From Sternotherus odoratus (lineage: Eukaryota > Chordata > Testudines > Kinosternidae), in the NCBI GenBank assembly GCA_032164245.1, contig JAVMKO010000003.1, positions 41,914,890-41,978,889 of the forward strand: a stretch of 64,000 nt of DNA, written 5' to 3'. The position numbers were made by a program, and so were the translations under genes. Positions 32,558 through 46,020 of this stretch are shown here, piece after piece. Below the pieces are notes generated by a model. That model was not told the DNA's origin, searched no databases, and saw only the letters and a program-made list of their open reading frames with translations. The first letter of the stretch is position 1; every line of letters starts with the position of its first letter.

Positions 32558-34944
32558 ATAAAAATACAGAACATTGTGATAAATGGTGTGATCACCAAAT
32601 AAACAAAGTCTGTTGGTCACATCGCCTACTCTCTACCCCCATCTATGTATCAAATGATTATTCTTGCATCCAAATCTCCAAGTAGCTTCAATAATTGCCA
32701 TTAAAAAACAACAAAAATCTGCAAGGGAAGTTTTACTTAATCAAATTATCCTGGAACTATCCCTTTAGCCTTAGGGCCCTGAGGAGCCATGGACTCTCCA
32801 GGTTCTAGTGGTCTGCAGGAGAGGATTCTGCAAATTTAGCAGGCATGATTGCTTCTTTATTCCTGCCCCTGCTCAAACATGCAGCAGTTAGCAGGAGCTG
32901 AGCTGACATTGGCTGGGACATAGGTAGCTCTGAAAAGGACCCAGAGAGATAACACAGTTTGGCATTATATTACTGCCAGCTTGGCTTTCCCTGAAGACAT
33001 CCTTGGTTTCTGCAAGATATAGTGCTATACAGACTTTGGCTTCTAGGTGTTAAGTAATACAAATACCCCTGTAATATATAACAATTCATAATAGGTATGT
33101 AAACAGTTGTTTCACAGAGATGATGCTCATTCCATTCTGCATAACCAGGGAATGATTTGTTTAGAAGGGATCAATTCTATGCATGGGTTCTCAGGGAAAA
33201 TCTAAAGCTTGTAGTAAGTTATTATTAATTGCATTGATAACACCCACAGTTGTACAAACATGAATACCTGGATCAACCCAAAATAATTTTAATCTAATTG
33301 TATATGGTAATGATAATGCAGCTATTCATATAAGACGCCTGCATGGCTTGATTCAGTTCAAAGGAGTTATATTTTTTAAATAATTATTTTTGATTCTTCA
33401 GGGGACCACAGAAGCCATGAGGAGGGAATTCTGTGAAGAGAGTGAAGTGGTTTGGTGGCTAGGAATTGGGAGGAATTCCACGTATACGAAGCATTGTGGA
33501 AGAAAGCCTGGAGAGTATTATGAAAGGATTGGACAAATGGATATCAAGGCTAGCATCTCTGATGGAGCAAAGGGTGGAGGAAGGGAGTGTGAGATAAAAG
33601 TCCAAGCAGGATCTATAGGTAGCATACAAATTAGGGACTTGAAAGACATGAAAAACATTAAACTTAATGGAGTGGAGAAGGGAGTCAGTAGAAAGGTTAA
33701 AGAATTAAGGAGGGGAAAGAGTCATACCAATGTGCAAAGAGATTATTCTAATGGACACATTGGAAGGACTGGTGGAGGGTCTTGGTAATGTTTAGGAGGT
33801 CAAGGAAGGGGCTGTAACAATGCAGTTGAGAGATAATTCAGAGATGGATAGGATTATTTCACAGTCCCACAAATTGCTTGGAGACTAGTGAAGGCTAATT
33901 TCCAGGAAATAATTCTATTCACCAGTTGAGGACTGTATTCCATTGACACCAATGAGATTTCTGTGTGGGTGGAAGGCATGGAATAGCAGATGATCAAACT
34001 TTAAAATGTAGCTGGTCTTCAGTTATGAGTCCATGCAGAAAAAAGTCTTTTTTTAAAAAAAGAAAACACATTTCCTAACGTGACTCAACTTAATAACGAT
34101 AAAGTCGATTTTGCTCAAACTTAACAAAAATGCAACTAACTACTTTCCACTAAAACTAATGCTGAAAACATTGCAGCCAAGACAAGATAAGTTTTTAGGA
34201 AGTTGTGCTGTGCATGAGAAAACAGGGGTTTGAAAGGCATTCTCAAACATAACCTTATCTGTAGCTATTGCATTCTGAACAAATATATTCATCTGATTTT
34301 CTTTGTGTAAAAGATTTGTACTGACTTTGTGGAATCACTGAAGCAAGTTACAAATGATTTATGAAATGAAAGCTCTCTGCCCAGTGCACAGAGAGAATAC
34401 AGACACCACTTTTCAATCACTACTATCGTATGCTTTATAATTTACTATACTATTTTGTTCAGATGCAGTCAGAAAACATCACTGAGCACAGAAATCACAT
34501 ACAAAAAAAAGTTAAAAATAAAATAAACTAAGGAATGTTTGGATTGGCACTTTTTATTTATTTTCTTTCTTCCGCTGGGCATGTAGAGAGCTAGAGCTAG
34601 ATCTACTGTGAAAGAACTTCTCTTCCCCCTGCTATCATGCACGATGTACAGTTCACCACAAACATATGCCTTCCAAAGACACTTAAATATGAGGGGCTTT
34701 CAAATAATGCCATTACAAATGTTAGAAGAAATAGGAAAATATTTTATCTAATAGTGGGGAATGTGACATTATCGACTTTGGGGAAAAAAACTATAGGCAA
34801 AACTGAATTGTGTCTCAGGGCTAGAAAGAGATTATATGATCCGTTTGAATAGACTCACAAATTATGTAAAATGTATTTTAATATAAGGTCTTTACGAAAG
34901 GTCCTCCTTTAAGACAAATATAGAGTTAAAGCTCTGAATTCATC
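32558..34944. other. No recognised gene; one 132-codon ORF of unknown status
   Basis: The ORF 33390-33788 (+) is uninterrupted for 132 codons and rich in G, K, R and E, with no domain I recognise. It lies in purine-rich sequence, where stop codons are fewer by chance, and has no splice-site or promoter support. The rest is AT-rich with poly-A/T runs (34048-34068). Confidence 0.4.
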
Positions 34945-35103
34945 TGTCCAGCACTATCCAGCAAAATACTGATGCAAATGCTGAAGTCCCACTGATTTCA
35001 ATGTGACTTAATCATGTAATTCAGGTTAAGAAGATGTTGAAAAGATTTGCTAAAGAGGAATGAATTTAAACATATTTATATGCTTTGCTGGATTAGGGCC
35101 ATA
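34945..35103. repeat. Sauropsid palindromic repeat
   Basis: Left part CCAGCACTATCCAGCAAAAT, middle GTCCCACTGATTTCAATG, right part TATGCTTTGCTGGATTAGGG. The TCCAGCAAA and TTTGCTGGA arms are complementary, the usual pattern of the 'GCTTAAG' reptile repeat. Diverged. Confidence 0.5.
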
Positions 35104-35165
35104 GTCCAAACCATGAGTAATAGGCTAGCCCTACTGAGTTTCTGATCACTCTTTAGAGATTCTCT

Positions 35166-35313
35166 GGGCCTGATCACCATTCCCTTGCAACTTGTGCAAA
35201 GCACACCAGTACAAAGTGAGTATGCAAAAACGCTCCTATATCAGACTAGTAGATTTCACTTTCCACTCGTGTTAATTATTATTCAAAGTGCACAGCAATG
35301 GTGAATCAGGCCC
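35166..35313. repeat. Short inverted-repeat element (148 bp)
   Basis: Left end GGGCCTGATCACCATTCCC and right end, read on the minus strand, GGGCCTGATTCACCATTGC are inverted repeats. The inner parts (TGCAAAG...AGTACAAAGTG and CAAAGTGCAC) also pair. A MITE-like fold-back element; no target duplication seen. Confidence 0.65.
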
Positions 35314-35507
35314 TATAGTTACTCTGTTCCAAAGGTAAACTATACATCTTGTGTTAGTATGCATATAGATTTGTTAACCAGGAGTCCTTTTACTCATGTA
35401 CTTCTATTACATGTGACTAAGAATGCTTAAGATAAGGAAAATGTGTATCCAAAGGACATGCAGTATTTCTTGCACATAGGAGTTCAAACTCTTCATTACC
35501 AAATTCT

Positions 35508-35586
35508 GCCCTCAGTTAAGCAAGAGCAAAGCCATAGTGACTCCATTTCAGTTGTTTAACTGAAAACAGGATCTGGACCATTGTGT
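35508..35586. repeat. Short fold-back repeat
   Basis: CAAATTCTGCCCTCAGTTA at the left and GAAAACAGGATCTGGACC at the right resemble the two arms of a small palindromic reptile repeat, with TGACTCCATTTCAG at the centre. Strongly diverged. Confidence 0.4.
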
Positions 35587-36169
35587 ATAATTTCTTGCAG
35601 TTTACATCTTGATTGAGCACATTATTTACAGCAGTTACATTAATTAGATATTATATTTAACATAAGTCAAATAATAGATAATCACAGGATAAATCAATCA
35701 TGCTACAATTGATCTGTGAAATAAATAGAATTTGGCTGGTATCTATCAGGGATCCGGCTCCTCACCCACAGCACAAAACTAAACTGTTCTTGTCCCCCCA
35801 CCACCTATTTTAATTTGGGTTCTCAGATGTGTATGTGAATTGCAAATATATTAAGGTAGCTTTGGCACTGGAAAGAGATTAATGTATTCATCCATAAATA
35901 ACTATCTAATTCCATCATAACTAATCTCAGTCTAAAATTTATTATACAGTATGGTATCATAGTTTGGGATGTCTAAACCCAGTAGTAAAAATGCATTCAG
36001 GAGTGAAGATCAACTTCTTCAATGTACTGTGAAGTTTGAATATAGAATTGAGAATGAGATTCACCTACAGTTTATGAATTACTATCCAAAAGTGGAACAT
36101 TGGATTCAACGTTTTATTGCTATTTCTGTACAAATCTAATTTATCCGGACAAAAAAATTTGTTCAGGAA

Positions 36170-36475
36170 GCACAATTAGGTCCAAACTCAACAAGATAAC
36201 TAAGCAAGTGCATAATTCCAGTTCCACTTTAGTGTATCTTTTAAAGGACATGCTTCAATCTATCCTTATTCAGCACTTAAGCTTGTACTTAAAGTTAAGC
36301 ATATGCTTAAATCCCACTTTAACTGGATTCAAGCACATAGGGAAGTGGTTTACTGAACAAAGGATAGTTTGCTGAATTGGGGCCTTTAAACACTAGTTAT
36401 CACATTGAGTTCAGTGGGACTACTCATGTTTCGAGTTAGGCCTGTGCTTAAGTGCCTTGATGAGCCAGGTCTTTA
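36170..36475. repeat. 'GCTTAAG' sauropsid repeat, long copy
   Basis: Contains TTCAGCACTTAAGCTTG, AAGTTAAGCATATGCTTAAA, TTTGCTGAATTGGGGCC and CTGTGCTTAAGTGCC. The motifs recur in inverted order. Related pieces are at 19705, 34945, 51903 and 55852. No coding capacity. Confidence 0.55.
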
Positions 36476-36479
36476 AGCA

Positions 36480-39400
36480 GACTGGTTTGGTCTGTGATGA
36501 TATTAGCTCTCCTTACTCATATACACATAATGAACAGTGGCAAGCCAAACTGATCTTTTATATAGTATAACCCATAGCCATAATACAGCTTCAGTTACTT
36601 GTAGTGTATTTGTTTAATTGCTGAACAGATTATTATTCCAAAGTGGGATAAAATGAACACTAAACAAATTAGAAATTAAAGTAGTCTAGACTTCTCTTTT
36701 CAGGTAAAAATAATTTGAAGTGTAAAATTTTGCTACATGAAAGAAAAAAAAGACATGAAAATAATATCATCCTTCTGAACCCCCATACTTGATGCAAATT
36801 GTTCAAAATATAGAAAGAGAAATAAGAGCCTGATTTTTTTTAAAAAGGTAACAATTCTGTATATAGAACAGTAGGTGTGCACGGCTCCTTATTAGTGAGG
36901 GAACAGACAGCATGAAGGCGAATAGAAAGTAATGAGTATTACCCTGTCAAGAGGAGCTGACTGGTTAGGACAAGATGTGTGGACTTGAGGAAGTGGATGA
37001 AAGCCAGTAAGGCACGTAGCACAGACTGAGTACCAGGAGAGCATTTCTTTTTTCACTTGAACTTGGGTCGTAATAAGTTTAGAGCAAATCATGTGGACTC
37101 ATCAAGGAGGACTGGGAGAGAAAGAGAAAGACAATGAAAGACTTAGAAGAAGAGGGAGAAGCCAATTAATTTTTTTAATAATTATTATAAAAGTCTGAGG
37201 GTAGCAATCAAACCACATGACTGCCTACCTGCCAAATAGAAGCATATAATTTGGATGCTTCTGTCTAAATCGAGTGCCTAGTACAATTGTTCAATGCCCT
37301 TTTATTAACTGCTATGAAATTACATCAATAAACAACCAAAGAATTTGCAACACAATAGCAGAGCTTTCTGTAAAAAATGAAATTGTAATTGAGCATTTTA
37401 CATAACAAAAACACTTGTGAAAGGAGATAAAATGTACACAGTAATTATTTTTTGTTTATGATACATATGGTGAATTCTAGCACTTGATTAACATGCACAA
37501 AATAAAATATTTCCAGGACAAGTCATTATGGAAGTAAGAAGACACCAGGAGAAAACAAATCAACAAGGACTGAACTGCAATATTGACCATCCAGCCTTTG
37601 TAAAGTCTCCTATTTCTATTCAAACATTTGAGTGTCACAGAAGAGAGACTGCATAACTCCATTGTTAAACATCAGGAGGGCAATACAAAGTCAAAACATA
37701 ACCAGGTGCTTCAAGGTTCAGTGCCAGAGCTCTTCATTCATTTCAGGAATTAAATTTGTCAGAGCAATGACTCACATCCATGGTCTTGCACATCTCTTTC
37801 TTTCATTCGTTCAAACCACTCAATGAAAAGTTTGATTTGAATCAAATCAAGGATCTTGAGCATAAGAGGAATCAGAACCAAGGGATTCATTGGCTTTCAG
37901 GCTGATTAATTTCAGAAGCTACAGTGAATTGTTGTTTGAGGGACTGAGGAATGTGGTGTTTAACTCAGACTGTATACTGCTATAAATTCCCATGGCAGAC
38001 AATCATATCTTTATCAGACTTCATTTATCTTAAGCTGGTTTTGGTTTGTATTGAATACTTAAGTACAACTACATAATGTTATTTATAGAATATGCTAGAC
38101 AGAGAGGAAGAGCATGTGGTCTATAGAGTTATGCATTATTGAATACAAGTGGCCATTAAGCTATTTGAAGACTGGATGCTTTTTGTTAGCTAGCTAAACA
38201 TAGCACATGTTTAATATTTACAAAAATGCAGTACAGACAGAAAAAAATCATTAACTGAAAAATAGGTATCACAATATTATATGCTACTCTAAATATATAT
38301 CTCTTCCCTGGAAGAAATTTCAAGGTTACCCATATTTTGTTATCACTTATCTAACAAATATAATCCATTTTTAGGGTGACTTTGACTATTACACCATCAG
38401 GAGAGTTGAAAAGTCCCCAGTATCATGGTTAATATATTTTCTATTAAGCTAATCTGCCTTTCAGTGATGAAGTATGATTGAGTGCCAGTGCATCTTTCAT
38501 CTTGAATGGCCCAGTACTAAGCATAATGTATTCTCTGTTTACAATGATCAATAACACTCCCATTGATCACCACAGATCATGTTCTGTTTCAGATGACTGG
38601 TCCCCATATCTCAGCAGTCAGTATTGATAATGCATTAAGTCAGTATCAGCTCAGAACAGAACAGAACAGAACAGCAGCTGGAAAGTAGCTGCTTTATTGT
38701 AAGCTCACAAATGAATCACTCACTCTGCTTATTGCCCCTTCCAGTCTCTGTCACTTCACACTAAATTACCCAGTAACTCTTTTACAACACACAAACTTTA
38801 ATTGCTGAATATAAATTGTCTAGATTTGTGATATTTCCTTCTTTAGATGAATCTAGACAGAGATTCTAAACTGGAAGTTTAATAATGACCAAATGCAACT
38901 GAAAAGTATCAATGTAACAAGGTAATCATGAAGTTATATTACTTTGATTACATATTTCCTTATTAAGTCTCTTGTAAATGTATAATGTGAAACTAACTGT
39001 GGTGAATTGCAAGGAGAAAAGTAGGAATTTTCTCCCATCAAAAAGAGTAAGAATGATAATGGATATAGTAAACTATGTTCTTTCTATTCCTTTAAGGTTC
39101 TTATACTGCACTCATCTCTGTACACACCTAAAAACAATCCCAAGCTCAGTACTTACAGTGGAAAAAAGTCTTTTGCTTACAATAAAACAAACATGAAAAT
39201 TACCCTCCATTCTAAGGTATGGATCATGTATGACTAGACTATGCACCATTTAAGTGTCTAAGAACTTTGCCGTTGATTGTTTCCATAGACTGTCCTGGAA
39301 TGGTTTACATGTGATCTAGAGAGATTGTTCCCTGTTTGCATATAAGTAAAGTATTGAGAAAAGTCTCCCAAAAAGCATATAGAGTTTTACCAGCATATAA

Positions 39401-42400
39401 CACTTTCCTTCATTTCTGTCCCCTTTACATGCACACACAGATCCATATTAATTTTCGGTGATCTTTTCTTTTCTACTACTGTATATGCTACATTGCAGCT
39501 TCATGTTCTAAGCTTTTACAAGAAAAAGTTGAATGCTTTATTGGGAGTAAAGTCATCCTTTTTGTGTATATGTATATGAAGGGGACAGAGAAATTTTAAA
39601 AAGTGTTATATGATGGTATAACTAATATATCATGGTGATCTCCATAGTTTCACTCTGCAAATATCAGCATCGAGCCAATTATCTTTGAAGTCAATGTATC
39701 AGACCTTGAAACGGAAAGATAGTCATGTGTAGAATAAACCTGTTGGTTCACATTCTAATGAAATCTGATAGGATACGAAGACAATATATAACTGAATGGA
39801 TTTGTTTTTGTTTGTATCTTTTCAGCAAAGCTAATATAGGTAATATAATTAGCAAACAGGCACAACACATTTTACCAGGTACGGTGTCAGAAAAAGTATT
39901 ATGTATCTAAATTTTTCAGTAACATCATAATGAAACCACTTTGAAAGACATACTTAAGATATTTAATGTTTGAGAAATCCCCTTCAAAGAGTAATAGTTG
40001 TTCCAGTGTCCACCCTTATTGGGTGAACTGTGGATTCAAACCACAGCATATAAAATATAATATGCATTATGTATGTTATGTTGTTCAATACAACTCTAGA
40101 AATAAAACAAATAAGAAAAATAATGGCATTCTTTAAATCAAGGCCAACTTCCCAACAGAATCCATTAGTCAATGTAGTGGGAAGAAGGTTCGCTGTTACA
40201 ATCTGCTTCAAGAAGAACTGAGCTGAACGGATTTTAAAGCATGATCCTTTTTCTTCCATTATTTCTTTTCAAACACCTTATCATCTCCATTGAGCATGTC
40301 ACTCCTACTACATATTTGAATGGTACAACTGCAGTGTTATCTTGCTTGCTTTTTAAATATTTTTATTCTGTCTCAATTTAAATGTAGTGGGTCAAATTCT
40401 AATATTTATAGCACTGAATACAAAGTGGTAGCAGAGGTGTAATGGATAGATAATTTGGGTCACTGAAAATGTTTGAAGAGACAGTATACAATAAAATATT
40501 TAAGTTAAAGTTCATATGGAAGGCTTTCTATTGTAGTTTCTAAAGTCTTTTTGGAAATTGCTTATGTAAAGAATGCTTATTATTCCTCGTCTCTATTTCT
40601 CTTTTTATTACCTTTTCTATCTAAAGGTAATCTGTCAATCAGCTGGTAAATGCCTATTTTTTTGCACGTATGAGTAATTTTTGAATGTATGAGACCAATA
40701 TTATTTTTTTCTTTTGTTTTGTTTTTTTGGTGAGTGACCGTTTGTGACTTTAGAGGCATTGGTAATATCTGTAAGGTATAGCTTTCTCTCTATTTCAACA
40801 GAATATGTTGTTACCCAGATCTAAAAGTATCTCTTACAACTGGTTATAGTTAAGATGATAAGAAAGTACTTTGTTTTCCTCACTGAGTGTCTAAAAATAA
40901 TACAAATCAGGTTTAAAACTTTCATTAAGTGTAAAATGCATAATATCAACCCAACAATGTATCAGAAAAAAGAAAAAGTATTTTTTTATGTCTTAAGTGT
41001 ATGTAGTACTCATGAAAGATGCAAGATCGTTAATCTTGGAAATAAGTTCTCTCTCCACAGAAAAGGCATAGTGTAATCCTCTTCACATTGCTCAGCTAAT
41101 ATATCTCAAGATTTACCTAGACTTCTAAAGATTAGAGGGTATTTCAATCGGTTTGACTATTTAATCCTGAAGATGGCCGTGAGAATGCCAATTAATTCAA
41201 AAAAATCTATATTTTTGATATCTACCAATTGTTCAATGCTTCAAGTGCCATGAATTGCTGACAGTAATTTATATCAAAAGTGTCTACAAAATCAAACTAT
41301 TTTCTTAGGGATTTCAGGAATATCTTTCATTTTGTGCCTTCCAAAAGCAGCCAGCCCATCACATAATTAGACATAATTTCTATTTTTCTCCATCTGAAGT
41401 AATTTCTACCCTTAATGCATTAGAGAGCTAGACTTCAGCAATGAAATCTGGTAGAGGTTAATTATACATATATCACTCGTGTACTGTACATTTCAAACAT
41501 ACCATGATTGGCACAACGGAAGCACGCCACACTCTTGCATTTTTAAAGCTGAGTCAGAGGGAAACAAAATAATCAGGTAAAATATTATAGCATGAGGGTG
41601 TATTCAGTGTCTGATAAGGAATTAAGCTCCATGATGGAGTAAGTTTAAAGTTGCCATGCATTCTACAGGACACTACCTAGTGCCACACTTGTAATTGACT
41701 CTGACTCTCACAATGCATACAGACAAAAGCCTGTTGCAGAAACCAAAACAAGTAATGCTTACAGAAGCATCAGTACTGTTTTTATTGACTATGTTATTTT
41801 GTGTAGCTAGTTAAAGAAATAAAATCAGACTCAGTCCTCACTGAAACACTGCACTCACAGTATGAATTAAAGTACAGCAAGAATCAGTAATTTAACTAGA
41901 CAACCTGATAGTTGTTACTGGTAAGCTTTTTATTACCTTGTACTTCTGGTTATTTCTTGGACAGCAAACCTTCTGTAAAAGTTTTTATTTTCCAACCAGC
42001 TGGCTTCCCTTCTCTTTGCAGATCTTGTTCCCTCAAACCCTGGAGATTTCATCTCCATGAGAATCATATAGCAGTTCCTGAACAGCATTGTTCTCAGAGG
42101 AACTAGCCCCATCTGAATACTGATGTTTAAAGTATCAGTGCAGGAATGCTACTCAGTGCTAATAAGAAACAAATGTTTTCCTTTGAACAAAGGAGCATCT
42201 GGGGATGGGAATACATATAATAGAAAAGGGAGATGATGGACCGGAATATTTTGAGATAATTTTTAAAAACCTGGAAAAGGGGGAAATATTTCAAATATCC
42301 AAATCCAGTTTAGAAGTTTTAAGCAGCTAGGACTCTTGTGAAATATATTGATAATTTGCTGTCTGTGCCACCAAGTTTGGGTTTGTTTCTTGTATATCTA

Positions 42401-43298
42401 TGTAAATTAAACATAAATTTGAAAAACAACACTATCTGGAATGAACCTGTTTATACCAAGTAGACCATTTCTATTCAGATAGAGCAAGAAAATCTTCAGG
42501 GGTACCACGAAACCTATACTGAAACCCCAGTGGTAAGGAAATCTAGAATGAACAATTTTCTTGTCACACCTGCTCTGATACTAAGGCAGTATACTCAGAC
42601 ATCATCCAACTTCACTATTCAGGGGAATGATAACACAATGAAACAGGAGAAGAGGGGGAGAAGAAAATACCCACCATCCACAAAACTTTAGTCATTTGTC
42701 AAGTACACCTCTAAGGTGTCCTTTAAAAGATTACCATTCTAACGCAGTACCAAATATTCTTTGGCTTCTTCTCCACAGGATTAGCCCACTCATTTTATTT
42801 CTCATCTTTAGAGAAAACACATTATGGTAATCCTGAATCAATGTGCATTATGAAAACTAGATTCTATCAGCTTCTGGGAATGAAATGGGGTATTTTTTTT
42901 AGAGAAACCTCTGATGAAAAGGGACTTGAAGAGTCAAAAACTGGTTGATGTCTGAGGATTCTGATGGTATGTCTCTGTCTTATTCTACCTTTCTGGGGGA
43001 TGACCAGGTTCCTGTCTCAGTACGACACAAGGCAGCGATCCATTATTGTTTTTAGAAGTTCAGAAGCAAACCAAGAAGTTCAGGAAGTTTTAAGAAGTTA
43101 GAAAGAGGCTGTGGATGAGTGAGTGTGTCCTTTACACCAGGAATAAACTATTTTTAGAGATACTTCCTATAGGATTTGACAATCTGGATTTGAAGAAGTG
43201 GAGTAATATAAAGGAATATCTCACAATTTGCTGATGTAGATAGCATTGCTAAATACCCTTGCAAATACAGAAGATATGAGTTAAAAATTCCCTGGAAG
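36480..43298. other. Long AT-rich interval with no recognised gene or transposon
   Basis: About 6.8 kb in which I recognise only simple repeats, such as (CAGAA)n at 38652-38674, and short ORFs (up to 91 codons). No CR1, LTR or MITE ends were found. Because neighbouring regions are full of insertions, this could be old unique sequence, possibly with conserved non-coding elements, but the sequence alone cannot show that. Confidence 0.5.
38652..38674. repeat. (CAGAA)n microsatellite
   Basis: Four to five CAGAA/ACAGA units in a row. Confidence 0.85.
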
Positions 43299-44270
43299 CA
43301 GGGCTGGCCTTACCATGAGGCGAACTGAAGCAGCTGCCTTGTGTGCCAGACTGTGGGGGGCTACCACTAGGACCCAGAGTGTAGAAAATTGTCTCTGCTG
43401 CTGGTGCACGTGTATTTTCCCTGCTCTAGATGCACAGAGATGGTGGAGTGCTGTGATGGAGGAAGGAGGGCACAAGAGACGTAATAGGCAGGCAGGAGAA
43501 AAGGTGAGAGGGAATAACAGAAAGCAGCAGGCATTTCAGGGAGAGAGAGAGGAGGAGGAGCCTCTTATGTACCTCTCTAGCACCTTCAGGATCCTGGGCT
43601 GATTAGCCCCAGCTTCTCAGGGAGCTTCCTGTTTCCTGCTGCTTCTCTGAATCCACTTGAGGCAAACAGACAGTCAACTGAACTAGCATGAGCTAGGCCC
43701 TTAAGACGCTGATATCTTCCCACACTCAGGCCCTGCTACCATCCTGCTTATTTGTCGCCTTCAACTAATTGTTGAGAACCACTATAGCTGGCACAGAACA
43801 GCAGTCAAGACTGAAAGAAGAAAACTCCCCTCTGAGGCAGCATTCAGTAAAAGCAAGCAAGCAAAGGAAACTTTTCTATCTAGGCAGGAAGGAGATCTCC
43901 TGAGATACATAGACACAAATCTTCATGGTGAGCCTTCTGGTCCAGTGAGGATGTGAGTGGTGAGGAGATGCCTGATCTTCCAGTTAGTCAGAATACAGGT
44001 GCCTGGCAGCTACTACATCATCCATATCTCCATCTCAAATGGATGTAACCATGCAGATTCCTGAAGAAAAGTATAGATCAGAGAAGAGTGTGCCAGAGGT
44101 GCAAGAAAAAGCTGCTGATGATTTTAATTCCTTAAGTAGATGATCCAGGACTGTGGAACTTGAACATGTGCTTGAGGGACGTCCTTGATTGCATGGCCAC
44201 AGCAAGTGAAAAACTTCATGTTCCCCAAAGAGCAGTTTGAATACAAAGTGTGCCTTCTCCTAGACAAGCT
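43299..44270 (+). mobile_element. Probable 5' part of a hAT element
   Basis: Starts CAGGGCTGGCCTTACCATG, a hAT-like CAGGGC terminus, and continues with GAAGCAGCTGCCTTGTGTGC, GTGCACGTGTATTTTCCC and a purine-rich tract. At about 44040-44170 it has a broken coding trace (VTMQIPEEKYRSE then KAADDFNS). I recall this layout from a long turtle hAT element with an untranslated leader before a transposase-like ORF. No 3' terminus, target duplication or intact ORF is seen, so it is truncated. Confidence 0.4.
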
Positions 44271-45214
44271 GTCTATTTGTGCTAGACAGTCTGTTTGACC
44301 CCAAGAATGGATTGCTTTTTGTCAGGTCTGACTCTTCAACATCTTTGGCTGGGGTGGCCCTACAAGGATTTAGATACCTACCAGCAGAGCTCTCAAAGTC
44401 ATTGTCTCTCAAGGTCAAGTCTTCCCAGCACATCAAGGGGAAACCGCCCCTATCTCAGGAGAAAGATCCCTGGATGACCTACCAAATTAACAAGTACAAA
44501 TAAACATTCCATTCCAAGTTATTTTCATGGCTGGAAGTTAAGAAGCAGCACCTTTTACTTCAGAACACATGACTGAGAGTCACGGGTAGGAAATAATAAG
44601 AAACATGATTAAGCCATTTTTACAAAGTCATTTTTTCCCCCAAGTATCTTGGTTTTGCTCCAAAAAACCTGTCCTGACCTCTTCTGCCTGACTTTCTATG
44701 TTCTAAGAGGAAGAGATTAAAGGAGCAGCAAAGGTGTAATATCATACATTTACATTTTTATCTCTTATGTTTTGTATGTTTTTTTTAGCTTTTAAAGTCA
44801 AGTGACAGCCATGAAAGAACTATATTCAGTCCCTATAAAAGCTCAGTAATGAACCAGAGTTTTGTCAGTTATGACATTTGACGACATGTGTAATGACATG
44901 ACTTAACAAGAGTGTGAAAAGTCGTCTCTCAACCAAAAATGTGAAGTGGCATAGGCTTCTTCTGCACTGCTACTTTTACCTCTTCTGTAATTGATGTTCA
45001 TGCATCAATGACACACTTATGTTCCTTTACATACAACTTCTCTCAGGGTTATACTATGACCAGTTGGTACACTGCAGTGAACACTTTGTCCTTGAAAGAG
45101 TAAGGAATTATGCTGCTAAAGCTCTCCTTTAGCATACTGTTCTCAGTTTTTCCTGTACATACACAAATGCAGTGCTCAGTGACAGCAAGGATAGAATTTT
45201 TCTCGCTGTTATTT
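44271..45214. other. No recognised gene
   Basis: A 74-codon ORF at 44279-44503 has no known motif. The remainder is AT-rich and leads to the TATG microsatellite. Confidence 0.45.
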
Positions 45215-45239
45215 TATGTATGTATGTATGTATGTATGT
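45215..45239. repeat. (TATG)n microsatellite
   Basis: About six TATG units. The run resumes as GTATGTATGCATG at 46004, on the other side of the LTR, so the LTR split it. Confidence 0.85.
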
Positions 45240-46003
45240 TGTCAGTAGCTACCCAATTGTGGTGCTCTGCTCTTGATCAATGATGATATCAGTCGGCTGT
45301 GTGTGTGTTCCCTCTGTGTGCGGCCCCAGCTCTGCGCAGATAGCTGACACAGTTGACCCCGAGAGAACCCCCAAAGACCACAGACTCTAGTAAGGTATGA
45401 AGGCACCTGGACCAGGTTTATTGTCAAATGAAACACAGTCTCTAGCTTTGCCGGATTAGAGATCAACAGGTCTGCTAATCCCTATGTGCTCCCCAGACAA
45501 TGGACACAGCTCAGTTAGTGACAAGACACGCCACTACCCCCTGGGCTGGACAACGATGTGTCCCCCAGCTCCTACTTTTATACAGTGCAAGACCAATAAC
45601 TTATTTCTCCTGTCACATTGAGGTACAGTCCCTTGGTTCATTAGGGTGCTGTCTCCCCTTTTTGATCATGCTGGTTCAAACACACAGATCTATCCATCAT
45701 GTTGTTCTTTTCACCCTGTCTCTAAGGTGCACCTGGCTGTTCCTTGTTATCTCTGTGAAGTGTCCTCGGGATGTCCAGGTGCCATCTTGGCACGACTTAC
45801 TTATATCATTAGCGTGTACTTTCTAGCAGCCCTTTGCTTGCCAAGTTCTGCAATTAGGGCCTGCCTCTGGCTCACAGCCCAGCTTTTTGCTTAGCAGTGC
45901 CTTTGCTTACTTTGGTTCAGGCTTCATGCCTCAGACTAGGCCTCAGGCCTCATGCTAGGCCTCTGCTACAAGAGTTTATGTTTCAGGGCCGCATCTTACT
46001 ACA
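45240..46003 (-). mobile_element. Solo LTR (764 bp) inside a TATG microsatellite
   Basis: On the minus strand it runs from TGTAGTAAGATGCGG to GGTAGCTACTGACA, with TG...CA ends. Flanks are GTATGT on both sides (45234-45239 and 46004-46009), a 6-bp duplication, though the microsatellite makes the exact length uncertain. A TATA box GTATAAAAG lies at 45575-45583 and AATAAA at 45417-45422, so U3, R and U5 are all present in order. The upstream part has repeated AGGCCT(G/A)AGGC words near 45925-45962. No gag, pol or env. Confidence 0.88.
45575..45583 (-). promoter_or_regulatory. TATA box of solo LTR
   Basis: GTATAAAAG on the minus strand, about 160 bp before the AATAAA signal at 45417-45422. Confidence 0.7.
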
Positions 46004-46020
46004 GTATGTATGCATGTAAT

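Noticed and set aside
43315..43602. 95-codon ORF as a gene
   Set aside because: It begins at the hAT-like terminus at 43299 and runs through its purine-rich leader; no conserved protein motif.
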